Assembly: GCA_020848075.1 (NCBI GenBank)
Contig: JADLAV010000057.1
Span: forward strand, 42,145-106,144
Source: Burkholderiales bacterium
GTDB lineage: Bacteria; Pseudomonadota; Gammaproteobacteria; Burkholderiales; SG8-39
Reading direction: 5' to 3'
DNA length: 64,000 nucleotides
Numbering within the stretch: the first letter of the stretch is position 1; each line of letters starts with the position of its first letter. The notes under the pieces are model-generated. The model was not told the DNA's origin. It saw only the letters and a program-made list of their open reading frames with translations, and did no database searches. Of the stretch, positions 1-8,960 are shown piece after piece. Made by a program: the position numbers and the translations under genes.

Positions 1-309
1 AGCAAGCGTGTTCGGCTGGCGGGCGATCTTGTCGAAGGCGAAATCGATGCCGACCGACTTGCCGACTTGCACGACGCGCGCGTACACCTCTGCGCCGCTG
101 CGGCCGAACTTGCGCTGAACGTACTCGGCGCGCGGCATACCGGCCTCGGCCATCTCCGGATTGAGCTGGAACGGCCGCCAGACGACTCGGGGCGCTGGTA
201 CGCCCGGCCGCTCGCGCGCATAGAGTTCGACCGCGGCAGCGAGACGGCGCTTGCCGATGAAGCACCAGGGGCAGACCACGTCTGAAACGACGTCAATCGA
301 AAGCGCCAT
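1..309 (-). CDS. DsbA-family oxidoreductase, FrnE-like (partial, C-terminus outside window)
   Basis: Reading leftward from an ATG at 309, the first 103 residues are open to the window edge, so the C-terminal part is missing. A CPWC redox motif followed by FIGK sits at residues 13-16 right after a short beta strand. This is the signature of the thioredoxin-fold FrnE / 2-hydroxychromene-2-carboxylate isomerase-like group of DsbA proteins. Downstream residues (WRPFQLNPEM and a GMPRAEY segment) fit the same family. No signal peptide is visible, so a cytoplasmic thiol oxidoreductase or isomerase is likely. The start is supported by a GGAGG Shine-Dalgarno sequence just upstream. The exact substrate is unknown. 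Confidence 0.8.
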   Translation of the reverse strand, partial: MALSIDVVSDVVCPWCFIGKRRLAAAVELYARERPGVPAPRVVWRPFQLNPEMAEAGMPRAEYVQRKFGRSGAEVYARVVQVGKSVGIDFAFDKIARQPNTLA

Positions 310-618
310 TGGGAGCCTCCTGCCTGCCGCCGTCGACGGCGTCGAGAGCGGCAAGCGCCACGGTCAGCTTGCGCCCGAGCTGATTCTTGAGCAAGTCCGG
401 GAACCGCGTCCCGTGTCGGTTGAGCAGCGCCTCGAGAACGCATCGTGCTCGGCGACCGCCGCATCCCGCCGAGCATACGGGTCGCTTGCGACGCAACGCA
501 TCCGTTCAGCCGCAAGCCCTGCGAGAGCGCGACCCAAGTGTATCGGGTCGCAGCGCTGCGTTGCAACATCCTCAGCGTAAAAAACCGTTTGCCAGCGTCG
601 TCGGCGGCGCACTAGCAT
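293..618 (-). pseudogene. Small hypothetical ORF, apparently frameshifted
   Basis: Two minus-strand reading frames join into one plausible helical protein of about 105 residues. The first runs from ATG 618 (preceded by GAGG at good spacing) to about position 435 and ends its sensible part at AEHDAF. The second continues from about 435 with LEALLNRHG and stops at 293, overlapping the start of the FrnE-like gene. Both halves have coding-like composition, with third positions strongly G/C, and neither resembles a complete protein alone. A single missing base around 431-440 would restore one frame. No family is recognised. It could be a real frameshift, a sequencing error, or two chance frames. 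Confidence 0.35.
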
Positions 619-799
619 GGCGGCCACCTCAGCGCGAGGCGCAATCGCTCATGACGTACAAGTCCGATCATGACCGCCAGGCTCGGGCTCGACTTCGGTC
701 CGGCGGTATTCCCGTTCGATCGTTTCCGCGACAGCCTGCGCGACCGGCTTGGTCTGAGGATCGGGCTTCGAGGCCGGCGGCCGATGCTGCTGGCGCACC

Positions 800-2311
800 A
801 TGAATGCCTACACGTTGTTCGCGCGCGCTTTCGCTGGTCGATTGGCACAGCCCGTGCTCGAGGACGAGGGCGGGTCGGTCTTCACCTACGCCGACCTCGA
901 CCGCGAGACGGCGCGCATCGCGTCGTACCTTGCCGGCCTCGGCCTCAGGCGCGGCGACCGGGTCGCCGCGCAGATCGAGAAATCGCCGCAGGGTCTCTTC
1001 TTGTACCTTGCGACGCTGCGCGCGGGACTCTGTTTCCTGCCGCTCAACACCGCCTACCAGAAGACCGAGATCGCATACTTCCTGAACGACGCCGAGCCGG
1101 CCGTGTTCGTCTGCGATCCGGCCCGCGCGCAAGGCTACCGCGAGATCGCCGCCCAGGCGCGGGTCGCGCACCTGCTCACGCTCGACAGCCGCGGCGCCGG
1201 TTCGCTCGCCGACGGCGTGCACAGGGCGTGTGCCGAGTTCTCCGATGCCGTGCTGGCCGACGACGATCTGGCCGTGATCATCTACACCTCGGGCACGACC
1301 GGCCGCTCGAAAGGCGCGATGGTGACGCACGGCAACCTGACCTCGAACGCGGCCGTGCTGAAGGACTCCTGGCGGATCGGCGAGAGCGATGTGCTGATCC
1401 ATGCGCTGCCGGTATTCCACGTTCACGGCCTCTTCGTCGCGGTGCATCCGCTCCTCCTCGCTGGTGCACGGATGATCTTCCTTCGCAAGTTCGATCCGAA
1501 GGCGGTGCTCGCCGCCATGCGGCGCGCCACGATGCTGATGGGCGTGCCGACCTTCTACGTACGGTTGCTCGGCGAGGCCGGGCTCACGCTGGCGGCCGTG
1601 AGCGGCATGCGACTCTTCGTTTCGGGCTCCGCGCCGCTGCTCCTCGACACATTCGCGGAGTGGCGGGCGCGGACGGGGTGCACGATCCTCGAGCGCTACG
1701 GCATGTCGGAGGCCGGGATGATCGCGTCGAATCCGTACGACGGCGAGCGCCGGGGCGGCACCGTCGGCTTTGCGCTGTCGGGCGTCTCGCTGCGAGTCGC
1801 CGGCGCGGACGACAAGCCGCTCGGCGCGGGGGAGCCCGGTGCCATCCAGATCAAGGGGCCGAACGTCTTCGCCGGCTACTGGCGCATGCCGGAGAAGACG
1901 CGCGAAGAATTCACCGCCGACGGTTGGTTCAGGACCGGTGACGTCGGACAATGGAGCGAGGACGGGTATCTCTCGATCGTCGGCCGCGCAAAGGACCTCA
2001 TCATCTCGGGGGGCTACAACGTGTACCCGAAGGAGATCGAGCTCGTCGTCGATGCCATCCCCGGCGTGGTGGAGTCCGCCGTGGTCGGCATTGCGCACCC
2101 GGACCTCGGTGAAGCCGTGGCGGCGGTCGTCGTCAGAGCGAAGGGCGCCGCGCTCAGCGAGGCCGACGTGATCGCGCGCGTCAAGGCGGAGATCGCCGGC
2201 TTCAAGGTGCCGAAGCTCGTGCGGTTCGTCGCGGAGCTGCCCCGCAACGCGATGGGCAAAGTGCAAAAGAGCGTTCTGCGCGAGCAGCTCGGCCGGGAGC
2301 GCTCGCAATGA
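800..2311 (+). CDS. matB: Malonyl-CoA synthetase (AMP-forming, MatB-like)
   Basis: This 503-residue member of the ANL adenylating superfamily would activate malonate (or methylmalonate) with ATP and CoA to give malonyl-CoA. The AMP-binding motif YTSGTTGRSKG is at residues 162-172, the ERYGMSE adenine-binding segment and the WFRTGD hinge region follow, and the C-terminal catalytic lysine in MGKVQK is near residue 487. Length and many blocks (LPLNTAY, PKFDP-like RKFDP, NVYPKEIE) resemble bacterial MatB, which is why malonate is favoured over a fatty acid. No clear Shine-Dalgarno sequence precedes ATG 800, but the N-terminal MNAYTLF matches MatB starts. Its stop overlaps the next gene by 4 bp, so the two are translationally coupled. 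A related short-chain acyl-CoA ligase remains possible. Confidence 0.85.
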   Translation: MNAYTLFARAFAGRLAQPVLEDEGGSVFTYADLDRETARIASYLAGLGLRRGDRVAAQIEKSPQGLFLYLATLRAGLCFLPLNTAYQKTEIAYFLNDAEPAVFVCDPARAQGYREIAAQARVAHLLTLDSRGAGSLADGVHRACAEFSDAVLADDDLAVIIYTSGTTGRSKGAMVTHGNLTSNAAVLKDSWRIGESDVLIHALPVFHVHGLFVAVHPLLLAGARMIFLRKFDPKAVLAAMRRATMLMGVPTFYVRLLGEAGLTLAAVSGMRLFVSGSAPLLLDTFAEWRARTGCTILERYGMSEAGMIASNPYDGERRGGTVGFALSGVSLRVAGADDKPLGAGEPGAIQIKGPNVFAGYWRMPEKTREEFTADGWFRTGDVGQWSEDGYLSIVGRAKDLIISGGYNVYPKEIELVVDAIPGVVESAVVGIAHPDLGEAVAAVVVRAKGAALSEADVIARVKAEIAGFKVPKLVRFVAELPRNAMGKVQKSVLREQLGRERSQ

Positions 2312-2727
2312 CCAAGCGTCCGGCACCCAATCCCTTCGGCGAGCTGATCGGGATCGCAGGCGTGCGGAGCGCGGCCGGCCGAAGCCGCTGCCACTTCACG
2401 GTGCTGCCCGCGCTCCTCAATCCGCATCGCGTTCTGCACGGCGGCGTGATGTTCTCGGTGATGGACACGAACATGGGCGACGCGCTCTACACGTTGCTCG
2501 AGAAGGGCGAGTCCTGCGCCACCATCGAGATCAAGATCAACTACCTGAAGCCGGTCGCGCGCGGCAGGCTCGTCTGCACGACGCGTGTCGTGCAACGCGG
2601 GCGGCGGATCGCCGTGATCGAATCCGATCTGCGCCAGGGCCGGACGGTGGTCGCGAAGGCGCTCGGCACTTTCGCGATCTTCGCACGGCTGCCCGCGCCC
2701 GACCGGCCCGGCAATCCCGACGCGTAG
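2308..2727 (+). CDS. PaaI-family hotdog thioesterase
   Basis: This 139-residue single hotdog-fold protein has the typical HGGVMFSVMDTNMG segment around residues 46-59, where the conserved HGG turn and the acidic residue on the following helix form the thioesterase active site. The SCATIEIKINYLKP strand is also characteristic. It probably hydrolyses an acyl-CoA thioester in the cytoplasm. Its ATG overlaps the TGA of the malonyl-CoA synthetase gene (ATGA), so the two are co-translated and may act on related CoA esters. The specific substrate cannot be read from the sequence. Confidence 0.85.
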   Translation: MTKRPAPNPFGELIGIAGVRSAAGRSRCHFTVLPALLNPHRVLHGGVMFSVMDTNMGDALYTLLEKGESCATIEIKINYLKPVARGRLVCTTRVVQRGRRIAVIESDLRQGRTVVAKALGTFAIFARLPAPDRPGNPDA

Positions 2728-2836
2728 CGAAGCTCCGGAGAAGTCCGGCATTGCTGCTCCCCGATAACACCACTCGGGGGCAGGCCCCGCGGGAATCCAG
2801 CCCGCCGGCACGCTACGACTTCCCTCCGCTCCCCGA

Positions 2837-3670
2837 TCACTGCGTGATCTTCGCGTCCTTCACCAGCGCGCGGACGAGCTCAGTCGTCGCGCGCTCGAGC
2901 TCGCGGGCGGCGAGCATGTTGTGCAGCGCAGGGCGCGCCTGCTCGAAGGTCGGCACCACGGTCGGGCGCTTCTCCTCGAGCCGTACGATCAACCACTGCT
3001 GATTGAACGAGAGCGCCTCGCTCACGTCGCCCTGCTTCATCTTCTCGACCGCCTGCGCGACGACGAGCGGCAGGCCGTTCGTCTCGCCTTCGGTCGCAGG
3101 CGCCTTGAACGAAACCCAATCGAGCTCGCCGCCGCGGCGCGCCGACGGTGCGATCGAGTATTGCTGCGCGAGGGCCGCGAATGGCCGGCCGAGCCGGGCC
3201 GCCGCGAGCGCCTCCTCGGCGCGGACCTTCTCGCGGGTGACGATCAACCGCAGCTTGTACTCCTCGGGGCCGAGCGTTGACCTGATTTTCTCGTACTGGG
3301 CGCGCACCTCGTCGTCGGTGACCGGCCTCGGCTTGATCGCCTCGCCGAGGTAGCGCGTCACCATCGCGTTGATGCGGGCTTCCTCCACGGCGGCTGCGAC
3401 GGCCGGATCGCGGTCGAGCCCGCGTTTTTTCGCCTCCTGCGCAAAGAGCTCGCGGGCGATGAGCTGGCTCTTCACCGCTGCCCGCAACTCGGGCGAATCG
3501 ACGGCGCCCTGGTGCAGCGCGCGCTGCAGCGCCTGGTCGAGCACCGACTGCGAGATGGGAACGCCGTTTACCGTGGCCGCCGGCTTGGCCGCATCTTGCG
3601 CATGCGCCCCCGGGAGCGCGGCGACCAGTAGTGCCCACGCGACGATGGCGCGAGAAATTGAAGTCACCAT
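2837..3670 (-). CDS. Secreted parvulin-type peptidyl-prolyl isomerase (PpiC/SurA-like)
   Basis: This 277-residue protein has a signal peptide ending near AHA at residue 24. It is followed by a SurA-N-like helical region (NGVPISQSVLDQAL, then a long charged helix) and a rotamase domain at roughly residues 130-235 containing FAALAQQYSIAPSARRGGELDWVSF. It would act in the periplasm as a cis-trans prolyl isomerase and chaperone. It is the last gene of the tpsA-tpsB-ppi cluster, overlapping the tpsB 3' end by 7 bp. That position suggests a chaperone for the unfolded exoprotein in transit or for the TpsB barrel. That specific client role is inference from position. Confidence 0.85.
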   Translation of the reverse strand: MVTSISRAIVAWALLVAALPGAHAQDAAKPAATVNGVPISQSVLDQALQRALHQGAVDSPELRAAVKSQLIARELFAQEAKKRGLDRDPAVAAAVEEARINAMVTRYLGEAIKPRPVTDDEVRAQYEKIRSTLGPEEYKLRLIVTREKVRAEEALAAARLGRPFAALAQQYSIAPSARRGGELDWVSFKAPATEGETNGLPLVVAQAVEKMKQGDVSEALSFNQQWLIVRLEEKRPTVVPTFEQARPALHNMLAARELERATTELVRALVKDAKITQ

Positions 3671-5295
3671 AGCTGCAGCGCCACCCGGAAGTTGAACGAC
3701 TGCGTGGGCAGATCCTCCCGGACAATAGGATAGGCGACGGTGAGGTCGAAGGACAGCGGCCGCCGGGCGACTCGCAGGCCGACGCCTGCCCCCAAAAGTG
3801 TGCGGTCGAGGCGACTGGCCTGCGAATACACCTGGCCGGCATCGAGGAAGACGTACGGCTGGACCTCGCGCGACCAGTCGCTACCCGCGAACTCGAGCGT
3901 CCCCTGGCGGAGCAGGAACGAGAGGTCGTTTCGCGTGAACCAGCCGCTGTCGCCGTACGCGACCGCTTCGGCGAAGCCGCGGACCGAGTTGGCGCCGCCG
4001 AGCACGACCTGCTCCGAGCTGTAGAGCGGATCGAGCGAGTATTGGCCACGGATCGAGGCGCGGAGCATCGCCGCTTCGAGCTGGCCAAGCCAGGTGACGC
4101 CGGCCTCGAACTTGGTGAACTGGGCGGCCGGGGCATCGGGCGGCAGGCCGTCGGGATCGCGGGTCGCGCCGAGCGCGGTGAGCCCGATCGAGAGCGCGCC
4201 GTCCGCGAACAGGATGCCCTGCGGAAAGCGGATCTGGCTGCGCGGCCCGAAGCGGGCAACGGTCAGATCCTGCGGAAGGAGCGCCACGTCGTTCACGTAG
4301 CGACGCGTCCACTTGCGGTCGAGCATGGCGGCGACGCTCGTCTTCGTCGTGCTGGTGCGATCGATCAGGCGATCGATCTGCAGTCCCGCGACGGTGCTGC
4401 GCCCGAACAACTCGACCTCGGACGTCAGTCGCTCGAGAAATTCGGAGTAGGAGCCCGACGCGCCGAGCGTCCAGTTGCCGAGACCGATGCTGCCGGTCCC
4501 GGCGACTGCGTTGGTGTCCAGGCTGCCCGCGTACACCAGCGCCCACGTGTCATTGAGCGAGAGCACGTTGTCGGCCTCGATCCCGAAATTGAAGCGCCGC
4601 TCGCCCGTGCGCTTCTGGCCGTAGTTGTCATAGCCGACGTAGCCGCGAAAGGCGTCCTGCGGGCGATCCGTGATTGCGACCACGGTCCCGCCAGGCTCGC
4701 TGCCGGGCTCCAGCTCGACGGTCGCGCGGGCGGACGGCACGCGGTTCAGCTGATCGAGGCCCTGCTCGAGGTCTTGCAGACGCAGCGTGTCGCCGGGCCC
4801 CGTCGGGAAGGCGGCCCAGGCGCGCCGGCGATCGGCGTCCGCGTCCTGGTTCATGTACAAGCGCTCGATCCGGCCTTCGATCACGAGGAGCTTCAGCACG
4901 CGCGACGTGAGGTTCTGCGGCGGGATGTACACGCGCGTCGTGACATAACCGCGCGCCACGTACGCTTCGGTGAGCGCCGCGAGCAGCGCGTTGATCTCCG
5001 TGCGCCCGAGGCACTTGCCGGTGTAGCGCGAGAGAATGGACGCCTGCGCCTCCACGTCCAGCATGGTCGCACCCTCGAGGTCGATGCGATCGATGTCGAA
5101 GCAGACCCCTTCGTCCGGCGACGGGGCCGGTCGTGCTTCCGGCGCGATCTCGATCCTGCCCGGCTGGCGCCGCTCCTCGCGCTCGAGCTGCCGCTGCTGC
5201 AGCTCCTCGAGCAGGCGCTGGCCTGGATCGACCTGCGCCGCCACCGGCATCGCCGCAGTCGCGAGGGCGGCCATCACGAGCGCTCCTCGCATCAC
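3664..5295 (-). CDS. TpsB outer-membrane transporter, ShlB/FhaC/HecB family
   Basis: This 543-residue Omp85-superfamily protein exports the partner exoprotein across the outer membrane. A signal peptide (MMRGALVMAALATAAMPVAAQ) is followed by a charged linker rich in Glu, Gln and Arg. POTRA repeats cover about residues 60-190, with the second containing YVTTRVYIPPQNL. A C-terminal beta barrel carries the VRGF motif of the L6 loop at about residue 438. The protein ends in an aromatic residue pattern (FRVALQLW) typical of outer-membrane barrels. It lies 4 bp downstream of tpsA in the same operon, which fixes the likely substrate. Confidence 0.9.
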   Translation of the reverse strand: MMRGALVMAALATAAMPVAAQVDPGQRLLEELQQRQLEREERRQPGRIEIAPEARPAPSPDEGVCFDIDRIDLEGATMLDVEAQASILSRYTGKCLGRTEINALLAALTEAYVARGYVTTRVYIPPQNLTSRVLKLLVIEGRIERLYMNQDADADRRRAWAAFPTGPGDTLRLQDLEQGLDQLNRVPSARATVELEPGSEPGGTVVAITDRPQDAFRGYVGYDNYGQKRTGERRFNFGIEADNVLSLNDTWALVYAGSLDTNAVAGTGSIGLGNWTLGASGSYSEFLERLTSEVELFGRSTVAGLQIDRLIDRTSTTKTSVAAMLDRKWTRRYVNDVALLPQDLTVARFGPRSQIRFPQGILFADGALSIGLTALGATRDPDGLPPDAPAAQFTKFEAGVTWLGQLEAAMLRASIRGQYSLDPLYSSEQVVLGGANSVRGFAEAVAYGDSGWFTRNDLSFLLRQGTLEFAGSDWSREVQPYVFLDAGQVYSQASRLDRTLLGAGVGLRVARRPLSFDLTVAYPIVREDLPTQSFNFRVALQLW

Positions 5296-5299
5296 AGTG

Positions 5300-7918
5300 T
5301 CAGAAGAGGAGCGATCGGGCGAGGCCGATGTGCCGTACGTCGCCGAGCGGCTCGCCGGCCGGACGCGCCACGATATCCCGCCCGGCCGGGGTGTCTACGC
5401 CCGCGCCGCCTTCGAGCGCGCCGCGGTCGATGCGCACCGGCGTGGCGGTGTTCAGCGTGAGCCGCCCCATGTTGGCGATGAACGCGCCGCCCTGATCGAT
5501 ACTGCGCAATCGGCCCTGGTTGGTGCCGAGGAGCGCGCTCAGACCCGAGGGTCGCTCGAGATAACGGTACAGCGTGACCCCCGTGGTCTCGACCGCCGGC
5601 GCGTTCACTGTAAGGTCGCCGAGCGCGAGGAAGCGGCCTGCGGCATTGACTACACCCCCGGCCGCATTGATGAGCATATCGGCCGCGGCAGCGAAGCTGC
5701 CGCCGTTCAGCGTGAGGGTCGAGTAGCCGTCGTCGCTGCAGAGCCAGGCACACGTGCGCTCGAACTGCGCGCGCCCGGTAACGACCGCCTGGTTCTCGAG
5801 CCGGCCGGTGGTGACCACGACGCTGCCGCGGTTCGCGTCGATCTCGCCGCCGCGGTTCGTGACGCTCGCGGCATCGATCGCAATGCTGCCGTCGGCGACG
5901 ACGAAGGCAAGCTGGCCGGGAATCACGAGCTCGCCGTACTCGACGTAGTAGCCGTTCGTATGTTTGCGGCGGAAGAGCTGCCACCCGCCGCGCGACGAAT
6001 ACTCGACCCGGAGACCGGCGTGCGCGACTTGCGTCTGCTCGACCACGTTGTCGAAGCGTCCCCCGGCGATGAGCTTCACGTCGCCGTTCGCGATGAGCCG
6101 ACCAGTCTGGTTCGCGATGTCGCCGCCAGCGCTGGCGTAGAGGGCATCCTGCTGCGCAAACACGATCGCGAGGGGGCTCGCCGCGAGCGAGCGGTTGACG
6201 ATGCTGCCGGCGGCCTGGAGCGTCACGGCGCCGAGCGAGCCAGCGTTGGTCGCATCGCGCACCGCGCCTTGCAGCAGCCCGGACTCGTTCACGATGTCGC
6301 CGCCGAGCGCCCCCACCACGAGCGCGCCGGTCGCGGCCATCACTCGGCTGCCGTGCAGGCCAGCGCCGGCGCCCGCGGCGCCGAACGCGACCGCGTCGCC
6401 CTCGATCGTGACGTGACGCTGCGCGATCACGTCGCTGCCGGCGACGCGGATCGCTCCATTCGCGAACAAGGCGGCATCGCCCGCGTCGGCAATCACGGCC
6501 GCCGGCACGAAGCTTGCCCCGCCGCCGGTGGCAGCGACGTCGATCGCATCGGCATCGACCGAGACGCCGAGGTTGCCTTGCAGCGTTGCCCCGGCGACGC
6601 GCAGCGCGCCCGTGAAGACGCCATCGAGCCGGCCGGCGACGAGACTCGCGGACTGTCGCACGCCGTGCGCGTCGAGCGGGCTCTCGAGGGTGAGGTCGTG
6701 CGCGTACAGGCGCGCACGCTGATTGGCGGCGATCGTTGCCCCGGCGATCAGCACATCCTGATCCGCGCCGAAAATCCCGAAGCCGCCGCCGCGCGCGGTG
6801 ATCACGAGGCGCTCATAGCCCGCTTCGGTCTCGCGGCCGGCGAGCAGGAACGGCCCGACCGCCGTGAAACCGTCGATGCCAAACGACACATCCCCACCCA
6901 CGGTCGCCGCCCCGGCGGAGATGGCGCCGCCGCGCATCGCTGCGCTTCCCACGCTGAGGTCGACGTGACGACCGGCGTTGATCGCATACGCCGCGTCCGT
7001 TGCGCCCGGGCCGGCGGCGAGCCGGCGCGCCGTGACGATCGTGTCCCGCATGGCGGTGACGGTGCCGCCCTCTATGGACACTATCCCGTCCGCGGAGAGC
7101 GTGAAGTCACCGGCCGCCGCGGCGATCCGCCCAGCGTGGCGCACGCCCGCTCCGGCGTCCGTGACGGCGATGCGGATCGCCCCTGCGCTGATGTTCGCAA
7201 GCGGCGTGATGTCCACCAGGACGACGCCCTGGCTCGAACCAGGTTCGGGCGTGATCGCCGACCACTGGCCGAGAGTGTTCGCCGGAAAGAGGGAGGAATC
7301 GAACTCGGCGCGGCTCGCCCCGGCAGTGAGCCGCACCTCGGAGACGAGCGCGGGGCTCGTCGTCGTGATCGGCGCAGCGACGCGGATCGACTTCGCGAGG
7401 AGCTCGAGATGGCTGAACGCCCCGGCCAGCCCGGCACCCTCGATGCGGATCTCGCCTTGGGTGGTGGTGAGCACGACGTTGCGCTGCGTGGTGATCGGCG
7501 TCGGCGTGCGATCGACGAAAGAGACGACACCGGTCGAGAGCGCCACGCGCCCGGTGTTCACGAACGAGCCGCCGTCCACGGTCACGCCGTTCGGATTCGC
7601 AAGGATGACGTGCGCTGGCGCGCCGACCACCGCGAGCGGTCCCTGGATGCGGCTCGGATCGGCGCCGGTGACCTGGTTGACGATCGTGCGCGCGCCGACG
7701 CCGACGTTGCTGAGATCGACCCCGGATGCGCCGACGCTGAAGCGCGTGTAGGTATTGTGGCTGAGGCCGTCGCGCACGACCGGCGCGATGTTGACCGTCA
7801 CCTTGCCGCTCGCGGCGGTCGTGGCACTCGTTGCGGTGCCGCCGTCAGGGACGACCTGCGCGAGCGCCGGCGCCGCACAGAGCGCCGCCACTGCGGACAG
7901 GCGAAGCCAGCGAGCCAT
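5300..7918 (-). CDS. TpsA two-partner secretion exoprotein (filamentous haemagglutinin N-terminal domain)
   Basis: This 872-residue secreted beta-helix protein has a signal peptide MARWLRLSAVAALCAAPALAQ. The ATG at 7918 is chosen because a GGAGGTG Shine-Dalgarno sequence lies just upstream; the frame extends about 30 codons further, but that extension has no comparable site. The TPS recognition domain covers about residues 25-270 and includes VNQVTGADPSRIQG and the family's NPNG motif at residues 108-111. The rest is repetitive, with alternating V, I, G, A and N stretches of haemagglutinin-type beta-helix coils. It is short for an adhesin and has no obvious toxin domain. No immunity-like gene follows. 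Role (adhesin, biofilm or other) is not determinable. Confidence 0.88.
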   Translation of the reverse strand: MARWLRLSAVAALCAAPALAQVVPDGGTATSATTAASGKVTVNIAPVVRDGLSHNTYTRFSVGASGVDLSNVGVGARTIVNQVTGADPSRIQGPLAVVGAPAHVILANPNGVTVDGGSFVNTGRVALSTGVVSFVDRTPTPITTQRNVVLTTTQGEIRIEGAGLAGAFSHLELLAKSIRVAAPITTTSPALVSEVRLTAGASRAEFDSSLFPANTLGQWSAITPEPGSSQGVVLVDITPLANISAGAIRIAVTDAGAGVRHAGRIAAAAGDFTLSADGIVSIEGGTVTAMRDTIVTARRLAAGPGATDAAYAINAGRHVDLSVGSAAMRGGAISAGAATVGGDVSFGIDGFTAVGPFLLAGRETEAGYERLVITARGGGFGIFGADQDVLIAGATIAANQRARLYAHDLTLESPLDAHGVRQSASLVAGRLDGVFTGALRVAGATLQGNLGVSVDADAIDVAATGGGASFVPAAVIADAGDAALFANGAIRVAGSDVIAQRHVTIEGDAVAFGAAGAGAGLHGSRVMAATGALVVGALGGDIVNESGLLQGAVRDATNAGSLGAVTLQAAGSIVNRSLAASPLAIVFAQQDALYASAGGDIANQTGRLIANGDVKLIAGGRFDNVVEQTQVAHAGLRVEYSSRGGWQLFRRKHTNGYYVEYGELVIPGQLAFVVADGSIAIDAASVTNRGGEIDANRGSVVVTTGRLENQAVVTGRAQFERTCAWLCSDDGYSTLTLNGGSFAAAADMLINAAGGVVNAAGRFLALGDLTVNAPAVETTGVTLYRYLERPSGLSALLGTNQGRLRSIDQGGAFIANMGRLTLNTATPVRIDRGALEGGAGVDTPAGRDIVARPAGEPLGDVRHIGLARSLLF

Positions 7919-8155
7919 TGCTGCACCTCCAAGTTCCCGCGTCCATGTACGGCTCGGGAGGGAGATCGCGTGAAGCAGGGTGTGTTTGTCGTTCTCGAGG
8001 CCGTCGAGCGACAACCTTCGCTGGGCTCCGGCACCCCCCTCTACTACGTTGCCGGAGCAGATGACACGCTAGCAGAGGCCGCCCGGCGCGAACGTAAAAG
8101 ATTGTCAATTCACTGACGGCCGGATTACCGCGCGAACGACCCTCCGGCCGGCGCG

Positions 8156-8950
8156 TCACCAGAACTTGGAGAGCATCCACGTGGCAAGCACGTAGAAAAG
8201 TACGGCGAAGGCCTGTCGCAACCGCTTGACCGGCGCCCGGTGCGCGATGGCCGCGCCCAAGGGTGCGGTGAGCACGCTTGCAACCACGATTCCCGCGAGC
8301 GCGGGCAGGTAGACGTAGCCGAGCGTGTAAGGCGGGAGCCCCGCGGCGTTCCAGCCGCTCAGCACATAGCCCACCGTACCCGACACCGCGATCGGAAAAC
8401 CGATCGCCGCCGCCGTGCCGATCGCGTGCAGCATCGGCACGTTGCAAAAGAGCATGAACGGAATCGACATCATGGCACCACCGATCGCGACCAGGGCGGA
8501 CAGGGCGCTGATGCCCGTGCCGGCGGCGAACATCCCGGCGGTTCCGGGCAGCTGCCGCGAGGCCTTGGGCTTGATGTCGAGCAGCATGGCGGTGGCAGCG
8601 TAGTAGACGAAACCGGTGAAGATGAGCGCGAACCAGCGCGTGGGCAGCGTGCCGGCGATCAGCGCGCCGATGACGCCGCCGACGAGGATGCCCGGCGTGA
8701 TCCTCAACCAGATGTCCCAGCGCACCGCGCCGCGCGCCGCGTGCGCGCGCAGGCTCGAGGAGGAGGTGAAGATCATCGCCGCCATCGCGGTGGCCACCGC
8801 GAGATGCAGGATGTGCTCGTGCGGCAGCCCCTGCGCCCGCATCACGATCGTGACCAGCGGCACCACCAAGGCGCCGCCGCCAATGCCGAGCATGCCGGCA
8901 AAGAAGCCCATCAGCGCCCCCATCCCCGCATAGCTCAACCACCATTCCAC
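8156..8950 (-). CDS. TauE/SafE-family membrane permease (DUF81)
   Basis: This 264-residue integral inner-membrane protein has about eight hydrophobic segments. The N-terminal half includes MGFFAGMLGIGGGALVVP, the family's glycine-rich GxxxGxGGG segment. A second related glycine-rich segment (GTGISALSALVAIGGAMMSIP) reflects the internal duplication of the fold. Members export or transport sulfite and other organosulfur anions, but the substrate here is unknown. A GTG at 8950 is preferred because GGAG lies 8 bases upstream. A GTG at 8959 and longer versions through the repeat at 8961-9074 are also open but would translate a repetitive element. Confidence 0.8.
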   Translation of the reverse strand: MEWWLSYAGMGALMGFFAGMLGIGGGALVVPLVTIVMRAQGLPHEHILHLAVATAMAAMIFTSSSSLRAHAARGAVRWDIWLRITPGILVGGVIGALIAGTLPTRWFALIFTGFVYYAATAMLLDIKPKASRQLPGTAGMFAAGTGISALSALVAIGGAMMSIPFMLFCNVPMLHAIGTAAAIGFPIAVSGTVGYVLSGWNAAGLPPYTLGYVYLPALAGIVVASVLTAPLGAAIAHRAPVKRLRQAFAVLFYVLATWMLSKFW

Positions 8951-8960
8951 GGCGCTCACT

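Noticed and set aside
668..2326. A 552-residue minus-strand frame opposite matB
   Set aside because: Arg/Gly-rich with no motif, opposite a canonical acyl-CoA synthetase.
7919..8014. Upstream extension of the TpsA start to 8014
   Set aside because: The extension has no Shine-Dalgarno and would place polar residues before the signal peptide; 7918 has GGAGGTG.
5036..8116. A 1026-residue plus-strand frame across tpsB/tpsA
   Set aside because: Charged, low-complexity content without a start signal; the minus strand encodes clear TpsA and TpsB proteins.
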